A stretch of 64,000 bases of DNA from Williamsia muralis (GTDB lineage Bacteria > Actinomycetota > Actinomycetes > Mycobacteriales > Mycobacteriaceae), in the NCBI RefSeq assembly GCF_002735905.1, contig NZ_PEBD01000010.1, positions 372,001-436,000 of the forward strand, given 5' to 3'. Below, piece by piece: positions 1 through 9,537 of the stretch. The translations under genes and the position numbers were made by a program. Numbering within the stretch: position 1 is the stretch's first letter; each line of letters begins with the position of its first letter. Under the pieces are notes generated by a model that worked only from the letters and a program-made list of their open reading frames with translations, was not told the origin of the DNA and ran no database searches.

Positions 1-1
1 A

Positions 2-1273
2 CTGCTGGCCGCCCGCGAGAACCGCACCACCATCACCGCCGAACTGCTCGAAGAGTCCGTCGACCGTGTGGTGGGTGGTCCGCGCCGCAAGAGCCGCATC
101 ATCAGTGAGCACGAGAAGAAGATCGTGGCGTACCACGAGGGCGGGCACACACTCGCCGCGTGGGCCATGCCCGATCTCGACCCGATCTACAAGGTCACCA
201 TCCTGGCTCGCGGACGTACGGGCGGCCACGCTCTTGCCGTTCCGGAGCAGGACAAAGACCTGATGACCCGTTCGGAGATGATCGCCCGTCTGGTGATGGC
301 GATGGGTGGTCGTGCTGCCGAAGAGTTGGTGTTCCACGAGCCGACCACCGGAGCGTCCTCCGACATCGACCAGGCCACCAAGATCGCTCGAGCCATGGTC
401 ACGGAGTACGGCATGAGCGCCCGGCTGGGAGCCGTGCGTTACGGGCAGGAGCAGGGTGACCCGTTCCTCGGCCGCTCGATGGGTTCGCACGCCGACTACT
501 CACCGGAGGTCGCCAGTGAGATCGACGACGAGGTGCGGCGCCTCATCGAGGCCGCTCACACCGAGGCGTGGGCCATTCTCACCGAGTACCGCGACACCCT
601 CGACGAGCTCGCCACGCAACTCCTCGAACGCGAGACCCTGACCCGCAAGGATCTCGAGAAGATCTTCGACAAGGTGGTCAAGCGTCCGCGCATCACCACC
701 TTCAACGACTTCGGCGAACGCACCCCGAGCGACAAGCCGCCGGTGAAGACGCCGGGTGAGCTCGCCAAGGAGCGCGGCGAGCCCTGGCCGCCCGAACCCC
801 CGAAGTCGCCGGAGCTGGCGAAGGTCGGACCGTCGCACATGCAGCCCGGTCCGGGTGAGCTCCCGCAGCAGCAGTATCCGCCGCAGTCACCGGGCAACCC
901 CTACCCGCAGCAAGGTGGGCAGGCAGGTGCTGTCCCAGGAGGCACCCGTCCCGATTACGGCGCCCCCGCAGGTTGGTCGGCGCCCGGCTGGCCACCCAAC
1001 GGTGGGCCGAACGGCGGACAGGGCCAGAACGGCGGCACGGGGCAGAACGGTGCAGCGGGCCACAACGGCTCCTACCCGGCAGGCAACCCATACGGGCAAC
1101 CAGGCAATCCGTACGGTCAGCCGGGTAGCCCCTACGGCCAGCCCGGGTCTTATGGCCGGCCACCGAATGGTCAGAACGGCCATGGCGGGCACAACGGGAA
1201 CAACCAGGGTGACGGCGGGAACGGCGGTCACGGCCAGAATGGGCATTCCCCGAATGGACAGAATGGACAATGA
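2..1273 (+). CDS. ftsH: ATP-dependent zinc metalloprotease FtsH, C-terminal part (5' end outside window)
   Basis: The reading frame is open from base 2, so the gene begins upstream of the window; 423 codons are visible. FtsH is a membrane-anchored AAA+ protease that degrades misfolded membrane proteins and some regulators. Only the last stretch of the AAA domain and the M41 peptidase domain are here. The zinc site HEGGH lies at bases 134-148, and the [12 protein letters not shown] stretch downstream supplies the usual third (Asp) ligand. The last roughly 190 residues are a Gly/Asn/Gln/Pro-rich low-complexity tail with repeats of the type NPYGQPG and NGQNGHGG, much longer than in E. coli FtsH. 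The stop codon overlaps the folE ATG (ATGA at 1270-1273), so the two genes are probably translationally coupled. The identification is secure; the role of the tail is unknown. Confidence 0.96.
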   Translation: MLAARENRTTITAELLEESVDRVVGGPRRKSRIISEHEKKIVAYHEGGHTLAAWAMPDLDPIYKVTILARGRTGGHALAVPEQDKDLMTRSEMIARLVMAMGGRAAEELVFHEPTTGASSDIDQATKIARAMVTEYGMSARLGAVRYGQEQGDPFLGRSMGSHADYSPEVASEIDDEVRRLIEAAHTEAWAILTEYRDTLDELATQLLERETLTRKDLEKIFDKVVKRPRITTFNDFGERTPSDKPPVKTPGELAKERGEPWPPEPPKSPELAKVGPSHMQPGPGELPQQQYPPQSPGNPYPQQGGQAGAVPGGTRPDYGAPAGWSAPGWPPNGGPNGGQGQNGGTGQNGAAGHNGSYPAGNPYGQPGNPYGQPGSPYGQPGSYGRPPNGQNGHGGHNGNNQGDGGNGGHGQNGHSPNGQNGQ

Positions 1274-1881
1274 CACAAGAGACCAGTGGGGCGCCCGCCA
1301 AGAACGGTGCGATTGCTCCCTTTGACGCCGAGCGTGCCGAACGTGCCGTACGTGAACTGCTCATCGCCGTCGGCGAGGACCCGGACCGCGACGGTCTGAA
1401 GGAGACGCCGGCAAGAGTGGCACGTGCTTACGTCGAGATGTTCGGGGGCCTGCACGTCAACCCCGACGACGTGCTGGCGACCACGTTCGACGTCGGACAC
1501 GACGAGCTCGTGCTGGTCAAAGACATCCCGATGTATTCGACCTGCGAGCACCACCTGGTGTCGTTCCATGGTGTCGCGCACGTTGGTTACATCCCTGGTC
1601 CCACCGGCCAGGTGACCGGCTTGTCCAAGTTGGCGCGTCTGGTCGACCTCTACGCGAAACGACCGCAGGTCCAGGAACGATTGACCACCCAGATCGCGGA
1701 TGCGATCGTTCGCAAACTCGATCCGCGCGGTGTCATCGTGGTGATCGAAGCCGAGCACCTGTGCATGGCGATGCGTGGAATCCGCAAGCCGGGCGCCACC
1801 ACCACCACCTCTGCGGTTCGCGGTCAGTTCAAGACAAGCGCGGTCTCGCGGGGCGAAGCCCTCGACCTGATCTCTCGCTGA
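1270..1881 (+). CDS. folE: GTP cyclohydrolase I
   Basis: The 203-residue protein has normal family length. It converts GTP to 7,8-dihydroneopterin triphosphate, the first step of folate synthesis, in the cytoplasm. The zinc-binding signature [12 protein letters not shown] is present around residues 90-101, and the third zinc ligand is the Cys in [10 protein letters not shown] near residue 160. The ATG at 1270 overlaps the ftsH stop. The genes folP, folB and folK follow in the same direction, making a complete core of dihydropterin synthesis. An 84-base gap separates it from folP, the only real gap inside this operon. Confidence 0.97.
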   Translation: MTQETSGAPAKNGAIAPFDAERAERAVRELLIAVGEDPDRDGLKETPARVARAYVEMFGGLHVNPDDVLATTFDVGHDELVLVKDIPMYSTCEHHLVSFHGVAHVGYIPGPTGQVTGLSKLARLVDLYAKRPQVQERLTTQIADAIVRKLDPRGVIVVIEAEHLCMAMRGIRKPGATTTTSAVRGQFKTSAVSRGEALDLISR

Positions 1882-1965
1882 CCCGCGCGACCACACCAGG
1901 AGCATCGTGAGGGGCCGGCATCACCGAAAGCCCCGGCGACCTGACGTGGTCGGCGTCGTGATGGG

Positions 1966-2868
1966 GTGGACGGCGTGAGCACCATCATCATGGGCGTCGT
2001 CAACGTGACGGCCGATTCTTTCTCCGACGGTGGCCGGTACCTCGATACCGATGCCGCCATCGCCCATGGGTTGTCGCTGGCGGCGCAGGGGGCCGACATC
2101 ATCGACGTGGGCGGGGAGTCCACCAGGCCCGGTGCGCACCGCGTCGACACCGGTCTCGAGATCGCCAGGGTCACACCCGTCATCAAAGGCCTGGCGGCGC
2201 AAGGCGTTCGGACTTCCGTGGACACCATGCGCGCCGAAGTCGCCGACAAGGCGATCGCTGCGGGCGCAACTGTGGTCAATGACGTGTCCGGGGGACGTGC
2301 CGATCCGGACATGGCGAGAGTTGTCGCCGGGGCGGGTGTTCCGTGGATCCTGATGCACTGGCGTCCTTCCGACCCGTCGTTTGTCCACCGGACCGGCGAG
2401 CCCGGCGTATATCGCGACGTGGTGGCCGAGGTCAGCGGGGAACTGCTGGCGCAGGTCGATGCGGCCACATCTGCCGGTGTTGATCCCAGTGCGTTGATTC
2501 TCGATCCTGGTCTCGGATTCGCGAAGACGGCCGAGCACAATTGGGCCCTGCTGCACGCATTGCCGACCCTGGTGGGACTCGGATTCCCCGTACTGATCGG
2601 GGCGTCACGCAAGCGTTTCCTCGGTACCCTGCTCGCCGATCGAGACGGGAACCCGCGCCCGCCGGATGGCCGCGAGATCGCCACCGCCGCACTCACCGCA
2701 CTCGCCGCCGCAGGAGGTGCGTGGGGTGTGCGGGTACACGATGTGCGCGCCAGCCGCGATGCGGTGCTGGTCGCCGATGCCTGGCAGGCGGGCGGGCCGC
2801 GCGGCGCCGACACCGGTCCGACCACGTTCTCCGCAGGAGGCGCTGTAGCGAAAGGGCACGATGGCTGA
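1966..2868 (+). CDS. folP: Dihydropteroate synthase
   Basis: This TIM-barrel enzyme of about 300 residues condenses 6-hydroxymethyl-7,8-dihydropterin pyrophosphate with p-aminobenzoate, and it is the sulfonamide target. The pterin-binding signatures [15 protein letters not shown] near the N terminus and [12 protein letters not shown] near residues 45-56 are intact, as is the late LIGASRKRF motif. An in-frame stop at 1942 limits the N terminus. GTG at 1966 or GTG at 1975 could start the protein, and the choice changes only three residues. The 3' end overlaps folB by 8 bases. It looks like the main chromosomal copy (FolP1 type), judging by its folate operon context. Confidence 0.96.
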   Translation: MDGVSTIIMGVVNVTADSFSDGGRYLDTDAAIAHGLSLAAQGADIIDVGGESTRPGAHRVDTGLEIARVTPVIKGLAAQGVRTSVDTMRAEVADKAIAAGATVVNDVSGGRADPDMARVVAGAGVPWILMHWRPSDPSFVHRTGEPGVYRDVVAEVSGELLAQVDAATSAGVDPSALILDPGLGFAKTAEHNWALLHALPTLVGLGFPVLIGASRKRFLGTLLADRDGNPRPPDGREIATAALTALAAAGGAWGVRVHDVRASRDAVLVADAWQAGGPRGADTGPTTFSAGGAVAKGHDG

Positions 2869-3235
2869 TCGAATCGAGTTGCGCGGACTGAAGGTTCGGG
2901 GCAATCACGGGGTGTTCGACCACGAGCGGCAGGACGGACAGGACTTCATCGTCGACATCATCCTGTGGGCCGACCTGCGGGTGGCCGCGGCGACGGACGA
3001 TCTCGCCGACACCATCGACTACGGGGGACTGGCGCACACCGCCCACGACATCATCGCCGGTACACCGCGCAACCTCATCGAGACGGTGTCGGCCGAAATT
3101 GCCGACAAGATCTTGCTTGATCTCGACGCCGTCTTGGCGTGTGAGGTGACATTGCACAAGCCTTCTGCGCCAATCGACCTCACGTTCGACGACGTGGCGG
3201 TCGTCGCCCGCCGATCCCGCAAGGGGATGCAGTGA
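2861..3235 (+). CDS. folB: Dihydroneopterin aldolase
   Basis: The 124-residue protein has normal length for the family. It cleaves 7,8-dihydroneopterin to 6-hydroxymethyl-7,8-dihydropterin and glycolaldehyde. The N-terminal [14 protein letters not shown] carries the conserved active-site Glu, and LHKPSAPI near the C terminus carries the conserved Lys. The ATG at 2861 lies inside the end of folP, and the stop overlaps the GTG of folK (GTGA, 3232-3235). This indicates translational coupling through the operon. Confidence 0.95.
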   Translation: MADRIELRGLKVRGNHGVFDHERQDGQDFIVDIILWADLRVAAATDDLADTIDYGGLAHTAHDIIAGTPRNLIETVSAEIADKILLDLDAVLACEVTLHKPSAPIDLTFDDVAVVARRSRKGMQ

Positions 3236-3774
3236 GCAGTGCGGTGCTCTCGATAGGGTCCAACATCGGGGACCGGCTGGCCCATCTGCAGTCGGTCTGC
3301 GACGGTCTCGGCGACCGGGTGGTGGCGGCCTCGCGGGTCTACGCCACCCAACCGTGGGGCGGGGTGGAGCAGCAGGATTTCCTGAACGCGACCCTGCTGG
3401 TCGACGACGACGCCCGGACCGCACGCGATTGGCTGGACGTGGGTCAGCATCTCGAGAACGAGGCGAGGCGGGTGCGCGACCAGAGGTGGGGGCCACGAAC
3501 TCTCGACGTCGACGTGATCTCGGTGTCGGACGACGGGGCAGTTGTCGAGTCGACGGATCCGGTGCTGACCTTGCCCCACCCGCGTGCCGCTGAACGGGCA
3601 TTTGTCCTGATTCCCTGGCTGGACGCCGACCCCGGAGCGGTGCTCCGTCATCGCGGTTCCGATGTTCCCGTGTCGGATCTGCTGGCCGCACTGACACCGG
3701 CCGACCGCGACGGGGTTCGACTCACCGAACACACGCTGACCACCGCCGGTACCGACGCAGGGAAACAAACGTGA
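3232..3774 (+). CDS. folK: 2-amino-4-hydroxy-6-hydroxymethyldihydropteridine pyrophosphokinase
   Basis: The 180-residue HPPK transfers pyrophosphate from ATP to 6-hydroxymethyl-7,8-dihydropterin, producing the FolP substrate. The N-terminal [14 protein letters not shown] and the family signature [15 protein letters not shown] (about residues 83-97), with its metal-binding aspartates, are complete. It starts at a GTG that overlaps the folB stop, and its own stop overlaps the start of the DUF3180 gene (GTGA, 3771-3774). The order folB-folK-DUF3180 is the one I know from mycobacteria. Confidence 0.95.
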   Translation: MSSAVLSIGSNIGDRLAHLQSVCDGLGDRVVAASRVYATQPWGGVEQQDFLNATLLVDDDARTARDWLDVGQHLENEARRVRDQRWGPRTLDVDVISVSDDGAVVESTDPVLTLPHPRAAERAFVLIPWLDADPGAVLRHRGSDVPVSDLLAALTPADRDGVRLTEHTLTTAGTDAGKQT

Positions 3775-4277
3775 CGAGCCGCAAGTCCGATCCCGGCAGC
3801 GACAACGCGATGGGCCCGACCCGTATCCGAGATCTCGCCATGCTCGCGATTGTGGTAGCGGTTGTGGTGTTCCTGGTGGTCCGGGTCAGCTACGGATCCC
3901 TGCCGCCGCTGCCCCTGCTGGCCGGCATCGTGCTGTATGTGCTTGCCGCACTTGAGGTTGTCATCGCGTTTGTGGTGCGAGCCCGGGTGAATGACCGGGA
4001 AATCGGCTCGCACAGCGGCCAATTGCATCCGATCACGGCGGCGCGCGTGTTGGCGCTGGCCAAGGCGTCGGCCATTCTCGGTGCTCTCGCCGTCGGCGTG
4101 TGGACCGGAACGCTGGCGTATCTACTCACCCGGCAAGACGATCTCGCGGCGGCAGATCATGATCGCCCGGGAACGATTGTCGGCCTGATCGGAGGCGTGC
4201 TGCTTGTCGGTGCGGCACTCTGGCTCGAATACTGCTGCCGAACGCCGGACGATCCCTCGGACGACCTGGCCACCTGA
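3771..4277 (+). CDS. DUF3180 family membrane protein
   Basis: The 168-residue protein matches the DUF3180 family that follows folK in mycolata (Rv3605c position in M. tuberculosis). It has about four hydrophobic segments: residues 22-44, 48-70, 90-112 and 135-155. These suggest an integral membrane protein of two paired helices. The GTG start overlaps the folK stop, so it belongs to the folate operon transcriptionally. No catalytic motif is visible and its function is not known; a role in folate metabolism is suggested only by position. Confidence 0.85.
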   Translation: MTSRKSDPGSDNAMGPTRIRDLAMLAIVVAVVVFLVVRVSYGSLPPLPLLAGIVLYVLAALEVVIAFVVRARVNDREIGSHSGQLHPITAARVLALAKASAILGALAVGVWTGTLAYLLTRQDDLAAADHDRPGTIVGLIGGVLLVGAALWLEYCCRTPDDPSDDLAT

Positions 4278-4390
4278 GAGCCGCGGCATCTCGCGCGCGA
4301 TGTGCGGATCTCTCGACAAACACGACCGATAACTGGACTTGCCGCACCAGATGGCAAACGCGACTCAGTCGGGCAGGTAAGTTTGCCACC

Positions 4391-5566
4391 ATGACCACCT
4401 CTGCCGGCCGATCGGCTGATGCCAGAAGAGCCCGCCGTGGTCCTGGTCAGTGGTTGCTCGGTGTGCTGCTGTTGTTTGCGCTGGGCTCCAGCATCTTCAT
4501 GATCTTCACCTCGGAGATGAGCATCGCCGCTTCGCTGGCCGTCATCACCGCGTTGTGGGCGGCCGTCATCGGCGCCATCCTGGTGACGAAGTATCGTCGG
4601 CAGGCTGATTCCGCTGACGCGAAGGCCCGTGACCTCCGACTGGTCTACGAACTGCAGCTCGAGCGTGAGATCTCCGCTCGCCGCCAGTACGAACTGGGCG
4701 TCGAGTCGCAGGTGCGCAAGGAGATCGGCGAACAGTCGGGTGAAGAGCTGTCCGCGCTGAAGGCGGAGCTGCAGTCCTTGCGGTCGAGCCTCGAGCAGCT
4801 GCTCGGGGAGCTCCCGGACGAGCGGATCGCTCTGGTCCGTGAACGTCTGCCGGAGCTGGAGACCCGCGCGAACCGCCACGAGGGGTCGGGCAATCCGTAC
4901 GCTCCGGCCGGCTATGCCGATCAGCATTTCCCGCCGGCGCCTCTGGTCCCTGATGACGGAACCGTCGCCGAACGCGATTTTGCATCCACGGCGCCCCCGG
5001 CTGATCGCCGGCGCGACGACAACCCGAACGAGAGCACCCAGGTCATCCCGGTGGTGTCCGATGAGGATCCGGTGCCCGTGGAGCCTGCCGAGGCAGACGA
5101 CGCGGCCGACACCGATGAGTCGCCCGACGCCGGTGAGCAGGATGCGGTGACGTCGGACCACCCCGGCGACACCACCAACGCGCAGACACCGTCTGGCCGC
5201 CATGCGGGTAGCCGGCGTCGCGCCGATGGGGCAGCACCGGAGGTCGTCGCGGCCGAGGACGTGGCCCGTACCGCTGGGCCGCAGGTGGCGGGCGCGCACG
5301 AAAAGCGTGCTGAGGAGGCGGACGGAACGTCCGAGGCGCAGGTCGAGTCATCGGCTCCCGGGCCGTTCGTGGACGAAACCCCCACCGACGAGTGGGAGGT
5401 GGCCGTACCCGCGGAAGGTGGCATCCCCAACGCGCTGCTGGCCGATGATGACGAGCAGGCCGCGGACCATCCAGGCGCACATGCGTCCGGACGCTCGGTG
5501 TCGGAGTTGCTCACCCGATTCGAATCATCGGCACCTGCCGGTGGACGCCGTCGCCGTCGTAGCTGA
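4391..5566 (+). CDS. DUF6779-like membrane protein with acidic tail
   Basis: The 391-residue protein sits where Rv3604c lies in M. tuberculosis. After a short basic N terminus there are two hydrophobic segments (about residues 17-35 and 43-60) ending in a basic stop-transfer stretch. A charged, probably coiled-coil region (about residues 70-150, LQLEREISARRQYE and following) comes next. The remainder is a long low-complexity tail rich in Ala, Asp, Glu and Pro. This architecture suggests a membrane-anchored protein with a cytoplasmic disordered tail. It is separated from the folate operon by 113 bases, so it may have its own promoter. The function is unknown. Confidence 0.8.
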   Translation: MTTSAGRSADARRARRGPGQWLLGVLLLFALGSSIFMIFTSEMSIAASLAVITALWAAVIGAILVTKYRRQADSADAKARDLRLVYELQLEREISARRQYELGVESQVRKEIGEQSGEELSALKAELQSLRSSLEQLLGELPDERIALVRERLPELETRANRHEGSGNPYAPAGYADQHFPPAPLVPDDGTVAERDFASTAPPADRRRDDNPNESTQVIPVVSDEDPVPVEPAEADDAADTDESPDAGEQDAVTSDHPGDTTNAQTPSGRHAGSRRRADGAAPEVVAAEDVARTAGPQVAGAHEKRAEEADGTSEAQVESSAPGPFVDETPTDEWEVAVPAEGGIPNALLADDDEQAADHPGAHASGRSVSELLTRFESSAPAGGRRRRRS

Positions 5567-5578
5567 TCGCCCACGTCC

Positions 5579-5596
5579 GATCGGGTGAGCCCGATC
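5579..5596. terminator. Short GC-rich hairpin after the DUF6779 gene
   Basis: A perfect 7-bp inverted repeat (GATCGGG / CCCGATC) with a TGAG loop begins 13 bases after the stop codon. No U-run follows, so it could be a weak or Rho-assisted terminator or just an RNA-stabilising hairpin. Confidence 0.35.
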
Positions 5597-5603
5597 ACAG
5601 GCA

Positions 5604-5634
5604 TTGGCAATATGTGTCCGCCTGGTTCTATTCT
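5604..5634 (+). promoter_or_regulatory. Candidate promoter of the DUF2520-panC-panD-coaX operon
   Basis: TTGGCA at 5604-5609 and TATTCT at 5629-5634 are separated by 19 bases and resemble housekeeping-sigma -35 and -10 elements. They lie about 100 bases before the GTG at 5737, which would leave a leader of roughly 95 nt. Confidence 0.45.
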
Positions 5635-5736
5635 CGCTGCGAGACGTCTGGTACCCGTGCCTGACACATCCCCAGCCGAGTTCGACTCATCGGCCAGGGG
5701 AGAAGTCAGAGGGACTGGAACGAATGGAGGACGACG

Positions 5737-6690
5737 GTGACCTCGACGGGGATTACGAATTGGCCCGCGCCTGCCCGCCTGACGGTGGGTGTCGTGTCGG
5801 CGGGTCGCGTGGGAACCACCATCGGTCAGGCCCTCGAACGTGCCGAGCACGTGGTCGGCGCCGTCGCTGCATCGTCTCCCGCCTCGCGCGCACGCGCGGC
5901 ACAACGCCTCCCCGAGTCCGAGATCCGCGCCGTGGCCGACGTCGCCTCACAATGCGAACTCCTCGTCATCGCGGTCCCGGACGACCGTTTGGCGTCTGTC
6001 ATCTCCGATCTGGCGGAGTCAGGATCGGTGCGGCCGGGAACCATCGTCGCCCACACTGCGGGCGCACACGGTGTACGCGTGCTCGATCCGCTCACCGACA
6101 TCGGAGCGCTCCCGCTGGCGTTGCATCCGGCCATGACGTTCATCGGGACGGAAGAGGACACGGACCGGATCCGCAACTGCTGCTTCGGTGTCACTGCCGC
6201 GGACGAGGTGGGGCTGGCCATCGGACAATCGCTGGTGCTGGAGATGGGCGCCGAACCGGTCCGCATCGACGAGAAGGACCGCACCCTCTATCACGCTGCA
6301 CTGGCCCATGGCGCGAATCATCTTGTCGCGCTTGTGTGTGACGCCGTGGCGGCGCTGCGCAAGGTGGTCGACGGCCAAGATGTGCGCCCCGAACGGATCT
6401 TGGGGCCCCTGCTCACAGCGGCGCTCGACAACAGTCTGCAGATCGGCCCGAAGGCGTTGACCGGCCCGGTGGCTCGCGGCGACGCGGCGGCGGTGGCCCG
6501 GCATCTGCAGGCGCTGACGGCCGCTGATCCGGGCATCGCGGAGGGATACCGGGCGCTGGCCCGCCGCGCCGCCACGTATACCGATCCACCACCGGACCTG
6601 GTCGAGTTACTCGGCGACGACCACTCGGCGGACCACAACTCAGGGGACGACGACTTCGAAATTGATGACAGACGGGACGAACATCGATGA
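5737..6690 (+). CDS. Rossmann-like DUF2520 protein of the pantothenate cluster
   Basis: The 317-residue protein has an N-terminal nucleotide-binding fold ([18 protein letters not shown], a GxxxAGRVG variant of the dinucleotide motif, residues 10-27). A C-terminal helical DUF2520 region follows, as in Rv3603c. The fold resembles 6-phosphogluconate dehydrogenase or ketopantoate reductase-type dehydrogenases. The GTG start is preceded by GGAGG at 5726-5730. Its stop overlaps the panC ATG (ATGA, 6687-6690), so it is coupled to pantothenate synthesis. A role as a reductase in that pathway is a guess from context; no substrate can be read from the sequence. Confidence 0.85.
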   Translation: MTSTGITNWPAPARLTVGVVSAGRVGTTIGQALERAEHVVGAVAASSPASRARAAQRLPESEIRAVADVASQCELLVIAVPDDRLASVISDLAESGSVRPGTIVAHTAGAHGVRVLDPLTDIGALPLALHPAMTFIGTEEDTDRIRNCCFGVTAADEVGLAIGQSLVLEMGAEPVRIDEKDRTLYHAALAHGANHLVALVCDAVAALRKVVDGQDVRPERILGPLLTAALDNSLQIGPKALTGPVARGDAAAVARHLQALTAADPGIAEGYRALARRAATYTDPPPDLVELLGDDHSADHNSGDDDFEIDDRRDEHR

Positions 6691-7604
6691 CCACTGGTGA
6701 CCTCGCGGGCCAGAAACGTTTCACCGCTGGGCAATTGACGGTCCATCGTGATCCTGCGCTGCTGAACAAGGTCAGCCGTGCCCTGCGTTCGACGGGTAAA
6801 CGGGTGGTGCTGGTTCCCACCATGGGCGCGCTGCACGCGGGGCATCTCGAACTGGTCCGTGCCGCCAAACGCAAGGGCGACGCGGTGGTGATCGCCTCCA
6901 TCTTCGTCAACCCGTTGCAGTTCGCCGCGGGCGAAGACCTCGACGCCTACCCCCGGACATTCGACGAGGACTGCGATCTCCTGCGGGCGGCCGGCGTCGA
7001 ACTGGTCTTCGCCCCGAGAGTCTCCGACATGTATCCGACGGGACCTCGCACCACCGTGCACCCGGGAACACTTGGCGAAGAGCTCGAAGGTGCTTCCCGG
7101 CCAACGCATTTCGCAGGCATGCTGACCGTGGTGCTCAAGTTGCTGAACATTGCCGCGCCGATGGAGGCCTACTTCGGGGAGAAGGACTACCAGCAGTTGG
7201 TATTGATCCGGCAGATGGTCACCGACCTGAACCTCGACGTACAGATCGTCGGCGTTCCCACCGTGCGCGAAGCAGACGGATTGGCCATGTCCTCGCGCAA
7301 TCGGTACCTCGATCCGGCTCAGCGCGAGCTGGCGACAACCCTGTCGGCTGCGCTGATCGCGGGCGCCTATGCGGCCGCCGGGGGAGAGCAGGCCATCCTC
7401 GACGCGGCCCGCGGCGTTTTCGACCTGCACCCGGACATCTCGGTCGACTACCTCGAACTGCGCGGCCCGAACCTCGAGGAACCGCCGGCCCGAGGCGACG
7501 GCAGACTGCTGGTCGCCGCGCGAATCGGCTCAACCCGGCTCATTGACAACGTGGGTGTCGCGATCGGCACCGGTTTCGTCGAAAGAGGAGAGAACCCAGC
7601 ATGA
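6687..7604 (+). CDS. panC: Pantothenate synthetase (pantoate--beta-alanine ligase)
   Basis: The 305-residue cytoplasmic enzyme joins pantoate and beta-alanine using ATP. The nucleotidyltransferase signature [13 protein letters not shown] (about residues 46-58) provides the ATP-binding histidines, and [10 protein letters not shown] (about residues 193-202) is the KMSKS-like loop. Length and motifs are standard. The ATG overlaps the DUF2520 stop, and its own stop overlaps the panD ATG (7601-7604). The aspartate decarboxylase encoded next supplies the beta-alanine. Confidence 0.97.
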   Translation: MTTGDLAGQKRFTAGQLTVHRDPALLNKVSRALRSTGKRVVLVPTMGALHAGHLELVRAAKRKGDAVVIASIFVNPLQFAAGEDLDAYPRTFDEDCDLLRAAGVELVFAPRVSDMYPTGPRTTVHPGTLGEELEGASRPTHFAGMLTVVLKLLNIAAPMEAYFGEKDYQQLVLIRQMVTDLNLDVQIVGVPTVREADGLAMSSRNRYLDPAQRELATTLSAALIAGAYAAAGGEQAILDAARGVFDLHPDISVDYLELRGPNLEEPPARGDGRLLVAARIGSTRLIDNVGVAIGTGFVERGENPA

Positions 7605-8032
7605 TCCGCACCATGATGACCTCGAAGATCCACCGCGCCACGGTGACCCAGGCCGATCTGCACTACGTCGGATCGGTCACGGTCGACCAGGACCTGCTCG
7701 ACGCCGCCGGTCTGCTCGAGGGTGAACAGGTGACCATCGTCGACATCGACAACGGCGCCCGGTTGGTCACCTACACGATCTCGGGTCCCCGCGGGTCCGG
7801 GATCATCGGTATCAACGGCGCCGCAGCACATCTCGTGCACCCGGGCGACCTCGTCATCCTGATCGCCTACGGCGGACTCGATGAACGGGAGATCCTCGAG
7901 TATCAGCCCAAGGTGGTGTTCGTCGACGAATCGAACCGCATCGTCGAACAGGGTGCCGACCCGGCCCACGCTCCGGCAGGTTCAGATCTGCTCGATCCCC
8001 GCCACCCGGTGCTGTCGAGCACCCCCGCCTGA
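7601..8032 (+). CDS. panD: Aspartate 1-decarboxylase proenzyme
   Basis: The 143-residue pyruvoyl enzyme makes beta-alanine from L-aspartate. The self-cleavage site is Gly24-Ser25 in [10 protein letters not shown], where Ser25 becomes the pyruvoyl group; the catalytic Lys9 and Tyr58 regions ([14 protein letters not shown]) are present. The C-terminal tail beyond residue 115 ([10 protein letters not shown]...) is the extension seen in mycobacterial homologues, where it has been linked to pyrazinoic acid binding. It is coupled to panC by an ATGA overlap, and coaX follows after one base. Confidence 0.96.
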   Translation: MIRTMMTSKIHRATVTQADLHYVGSVTVDQDLLDAAGLLEGEQVTIVDIDNGARLVTYTISGPRGSGIIGINGAAAHLVHPGDLVILIAYGGLDEREILEYQPKVVFVDESNRIVEQGADPAHAPAGSDLLDPRHPVLSSTPA

Positions 8033-8033
8033 C

Positions 8034-8858
8034 ATGTTGCTCGCACTGGACGTCGGCAACACGAACATCCACCTGGGTGTCTATGCCGGCATCGGGGCCA
8101 ATTCCCGCCTGGTGCGCGACTGGCGGATGAGGACCGAGTCGCGCATGACCGCCGACGAGCTTGCGCTGACCATTCGTGGCCTCCTGGGGCCGGACGTGGA
8201 ACAGGTCACGGCCGTTGTCGGGCTGTCGACGGTGCCGTCGCTGCTGCGCGAGATGCGGGTGATGGTCGGCAAGTACTTCGGGGCCGGACCGCACGTGCTG
8301 CTCGAACCCGGTGTGCGAACCGGGGTTCCGCTGTTGGTCGACAACCCCAAAGAGGTCGGGACCGACCGCGTCGCCAATGCGCTCGCCGCCTACTCGGCCT
8401 ATGGTCGCGGCTGCATCGTGGTCGATTTCGGAACCACGACCCTCGTCGACGTGGTGTCGGCGAAGGGCGAGTTCCTCGGCGGGGCGATCGCCCCGGGCAT
8501 CGATCTGGCGGTCGAGGCCCTCGCCGTCCGGACGGTGACGCTACGCAAGGTCGAGCTGTTGCCGCCGCGCTCGGTGGTGGGAAAGAACACGGTCGAAGCA
8601 CTGCAGTCGGGCATCCTCTACGGATTCGCAGGTCAGGTGGACGGGCTCGTGTCTCGGGTGCGGCGTGAAGTGCCGGGGTTCGACGGCGACGACATCGCGG
8701 TGATCGCCACCGGCTACCTCGCCCCGCTGGTCTTCGATGAGTGTGTGACGTTGCAGCACCACGAGCCCACACTGACGCTCGACGGGTTGCGGCTGGTGTA
8801 CGAGCGGCAGCGCGATGCCCGGGCAAAGGGGCGTTCGGCAGGCTCGCGTCCGGACTGA
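8034..8858 (+). CDS. coaX: Type III pantothenate kinase
   Basis: The 274-residue protein phosphorylates pantothenate, the first step of CoA synthesis. The phosphate-binding motif LALDVGNTNIHLGV sits right at the N terminus, with VDFGTTTLVDVV and GAIAPGIDLAVEAL in the middle. I start it at ATG 8034, one base after the panD stop, because the frame upstream overlaps panD with no family similarity. It completes the pan/coa operon. Confidence 0.95.
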   Translation: MLLALDVGNTNIHLGVYAGIGANSRLVRDWRMRTESRMTADELALTIRGLLGPDVEQVTAVVGLSTVPSLLREMRVMVGKYFGAGPHVLLEPGVRTGVPLLVDNPKEVGTDRVANALAAYSAYGRGCIVVDFGTTTLVDVVSAKGEFLGGAIAPGIDLAVEALAVRTVTLRKVELLPPRSVVGKNTVEALQSGILYGFAGQVDGLVSRVRREVPGFDGDDIAVIATGYLAPLVFDECVTLQHHEPTLTLDGLRLVYERQRDARAKGRSAGSRPD

Positions 8859-8904
8859 GGCGTTGTCGCGGTCGGGTGACGGTGGTGCGATCGTGATCGC
8901 TGTG

Positions 8905-8957
8905 GCACAATCTCCACCGTGATCACACGGAGCTGTCAGGAGTGTTGTCGGGGCTGA
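8905..8957 (+). promoter_or_regulatory. Leaderless cysteine-codon mini-ORF, probable cysteine attenuator of the rhodanese gene
   Basis: A -10-like CACAAT (8906-8911) stands 7 bases before GTG 8919, which opens a 12-codon ORF ending at TGA 8955-8957. The peptide reads MITRSCQECCRG, with Cys at codons 6, 9 and 10, so three of its last seven codons are cysteine. Leaderless cysteine-rich mini-ORFs acting as cysteine-responsive attenuators of sulfur genes are established in mycobacteria. The gene 71 bases downstream encodes a rhodanese-like protein, which fits. The mini-ORF is seen directly; the regulatory role is inferred. Confidence 0.7.
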
Positions 8958-9028
8958 AACGCCTCTTGATGACCCCTACGCCCGTTCTTCGGCCGTTCTG
9001 CTGCCGATCATTCACGAAAGCACCAGCC

Positions 9029-9469
9029 ATGTCTGTGCTCACCGCACCCGTACCTTCTCTGTCCAGCCGACCCACGTCGGCATATCCCGTTGCACCGCTG
9101 TCCGTGGCGGCGCACGACGTCGATTCCCTACTCCGCAGCGGTGCTGTGGCCATCGACATCCGCAGCCAGCAGGAACGTGACCGGGACGGAATCGTTCTCG
9201 GCGCGTTGGCAATTCCCGCCGATCAGATTCTCGACCGCCTGATCCCGGGCTCGAGGGAGACACTTCGTTGCGCTGACGCCTCCAGCCGTTGGCTTCTCAT
9301 CGGGGTGGATGGTCACGACGCCGAGATGCTCACCTGGCACCTGCAGGCCGCGGGAGTGCCCGGCGCCCGGTTTGTTGCCGGTGGCCAGACGGCGCTCGCC
9401 CGTTCGACCGACCGGCGGCCGGTCGCCGGTCACACCGAACGCGAGTGGAGCATGTTCTCCGCGCACTGA
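9029..9469 (+). CDS. Rhodanese-like domain protein without the catalytic cysteine
   Basis: I start this 146-residue protein at ATG 9029, which has a GAAAG ribosome site, rather than at an upstream GTG that overlaps the mini-ORF. It has the rhodanese fold signatures [19 protein letters not shown] (residues 42-60), then a strand ([14 protein letters not shown]) where the active-site loop CxxGxR should be, and a C-terminal FVAGGQTAL. The usual nucleophilic Cys is replaced by Gly; the only Cys is in TLRCADAS, outside the loop. Normal sulfurtransferase activity is therefore doubtful and a binding role is possible. It is preceded by a cysteine-rich leader ORF. Confidence 0.8.
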   Translation: MSVLTAPVPSLSSRPTSAYPVAPLSVAAHDVDSLLRSGAVAIDIRSQQERDRDGIVLGALAIPADQILDRLIPGSRETLRCADASSRWLLIGVDGHDAEMLTWHLQAAGVPGARFVAGGQTALARSTDRRPVAGHTEREWSMFSAH

Positions 9470-9521
9470 TCACGCGCCGACCTGGCGACCCGTCGAATAT
9501 GGCCAACCAAGGTTCGGCCGC

Positions 9522-9537
9522 TAGGGTCGTTGGCGTG
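9522..9537 (+). promoter_or_regulatory. Leaderless promoter deciding the lysS start
   Basis: TAGGGT (9522-9527) fits the TANNNT -10 hexamer and is followed after 7 bases by GTG 9535. The transcript would start at the GTG itself, so I take 9535 as the lysS start rather than ATG 9499. Confidence 0.6.

Noticed and set aside
4157-5299. 380-codon minus-strand frame opposite the DUF6779 gene
   Set aside because: It is a shadow of a strongly biased coding region, with no ribosome site and no recognisable domain.
7881-8033. Upstream extension of coaX overlapping panD
   Set aside because: The family N terminus begins at the ATG at 8034 (MLLALDVGNTN), and the extension is a shadow of panD.
9289-9534. 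Upstream extension of lysS into the rhodanese-like gene
   Set aside because: The extension is Arg-rich shadow sequence, and a leaderless -10 supports GTG 9535.
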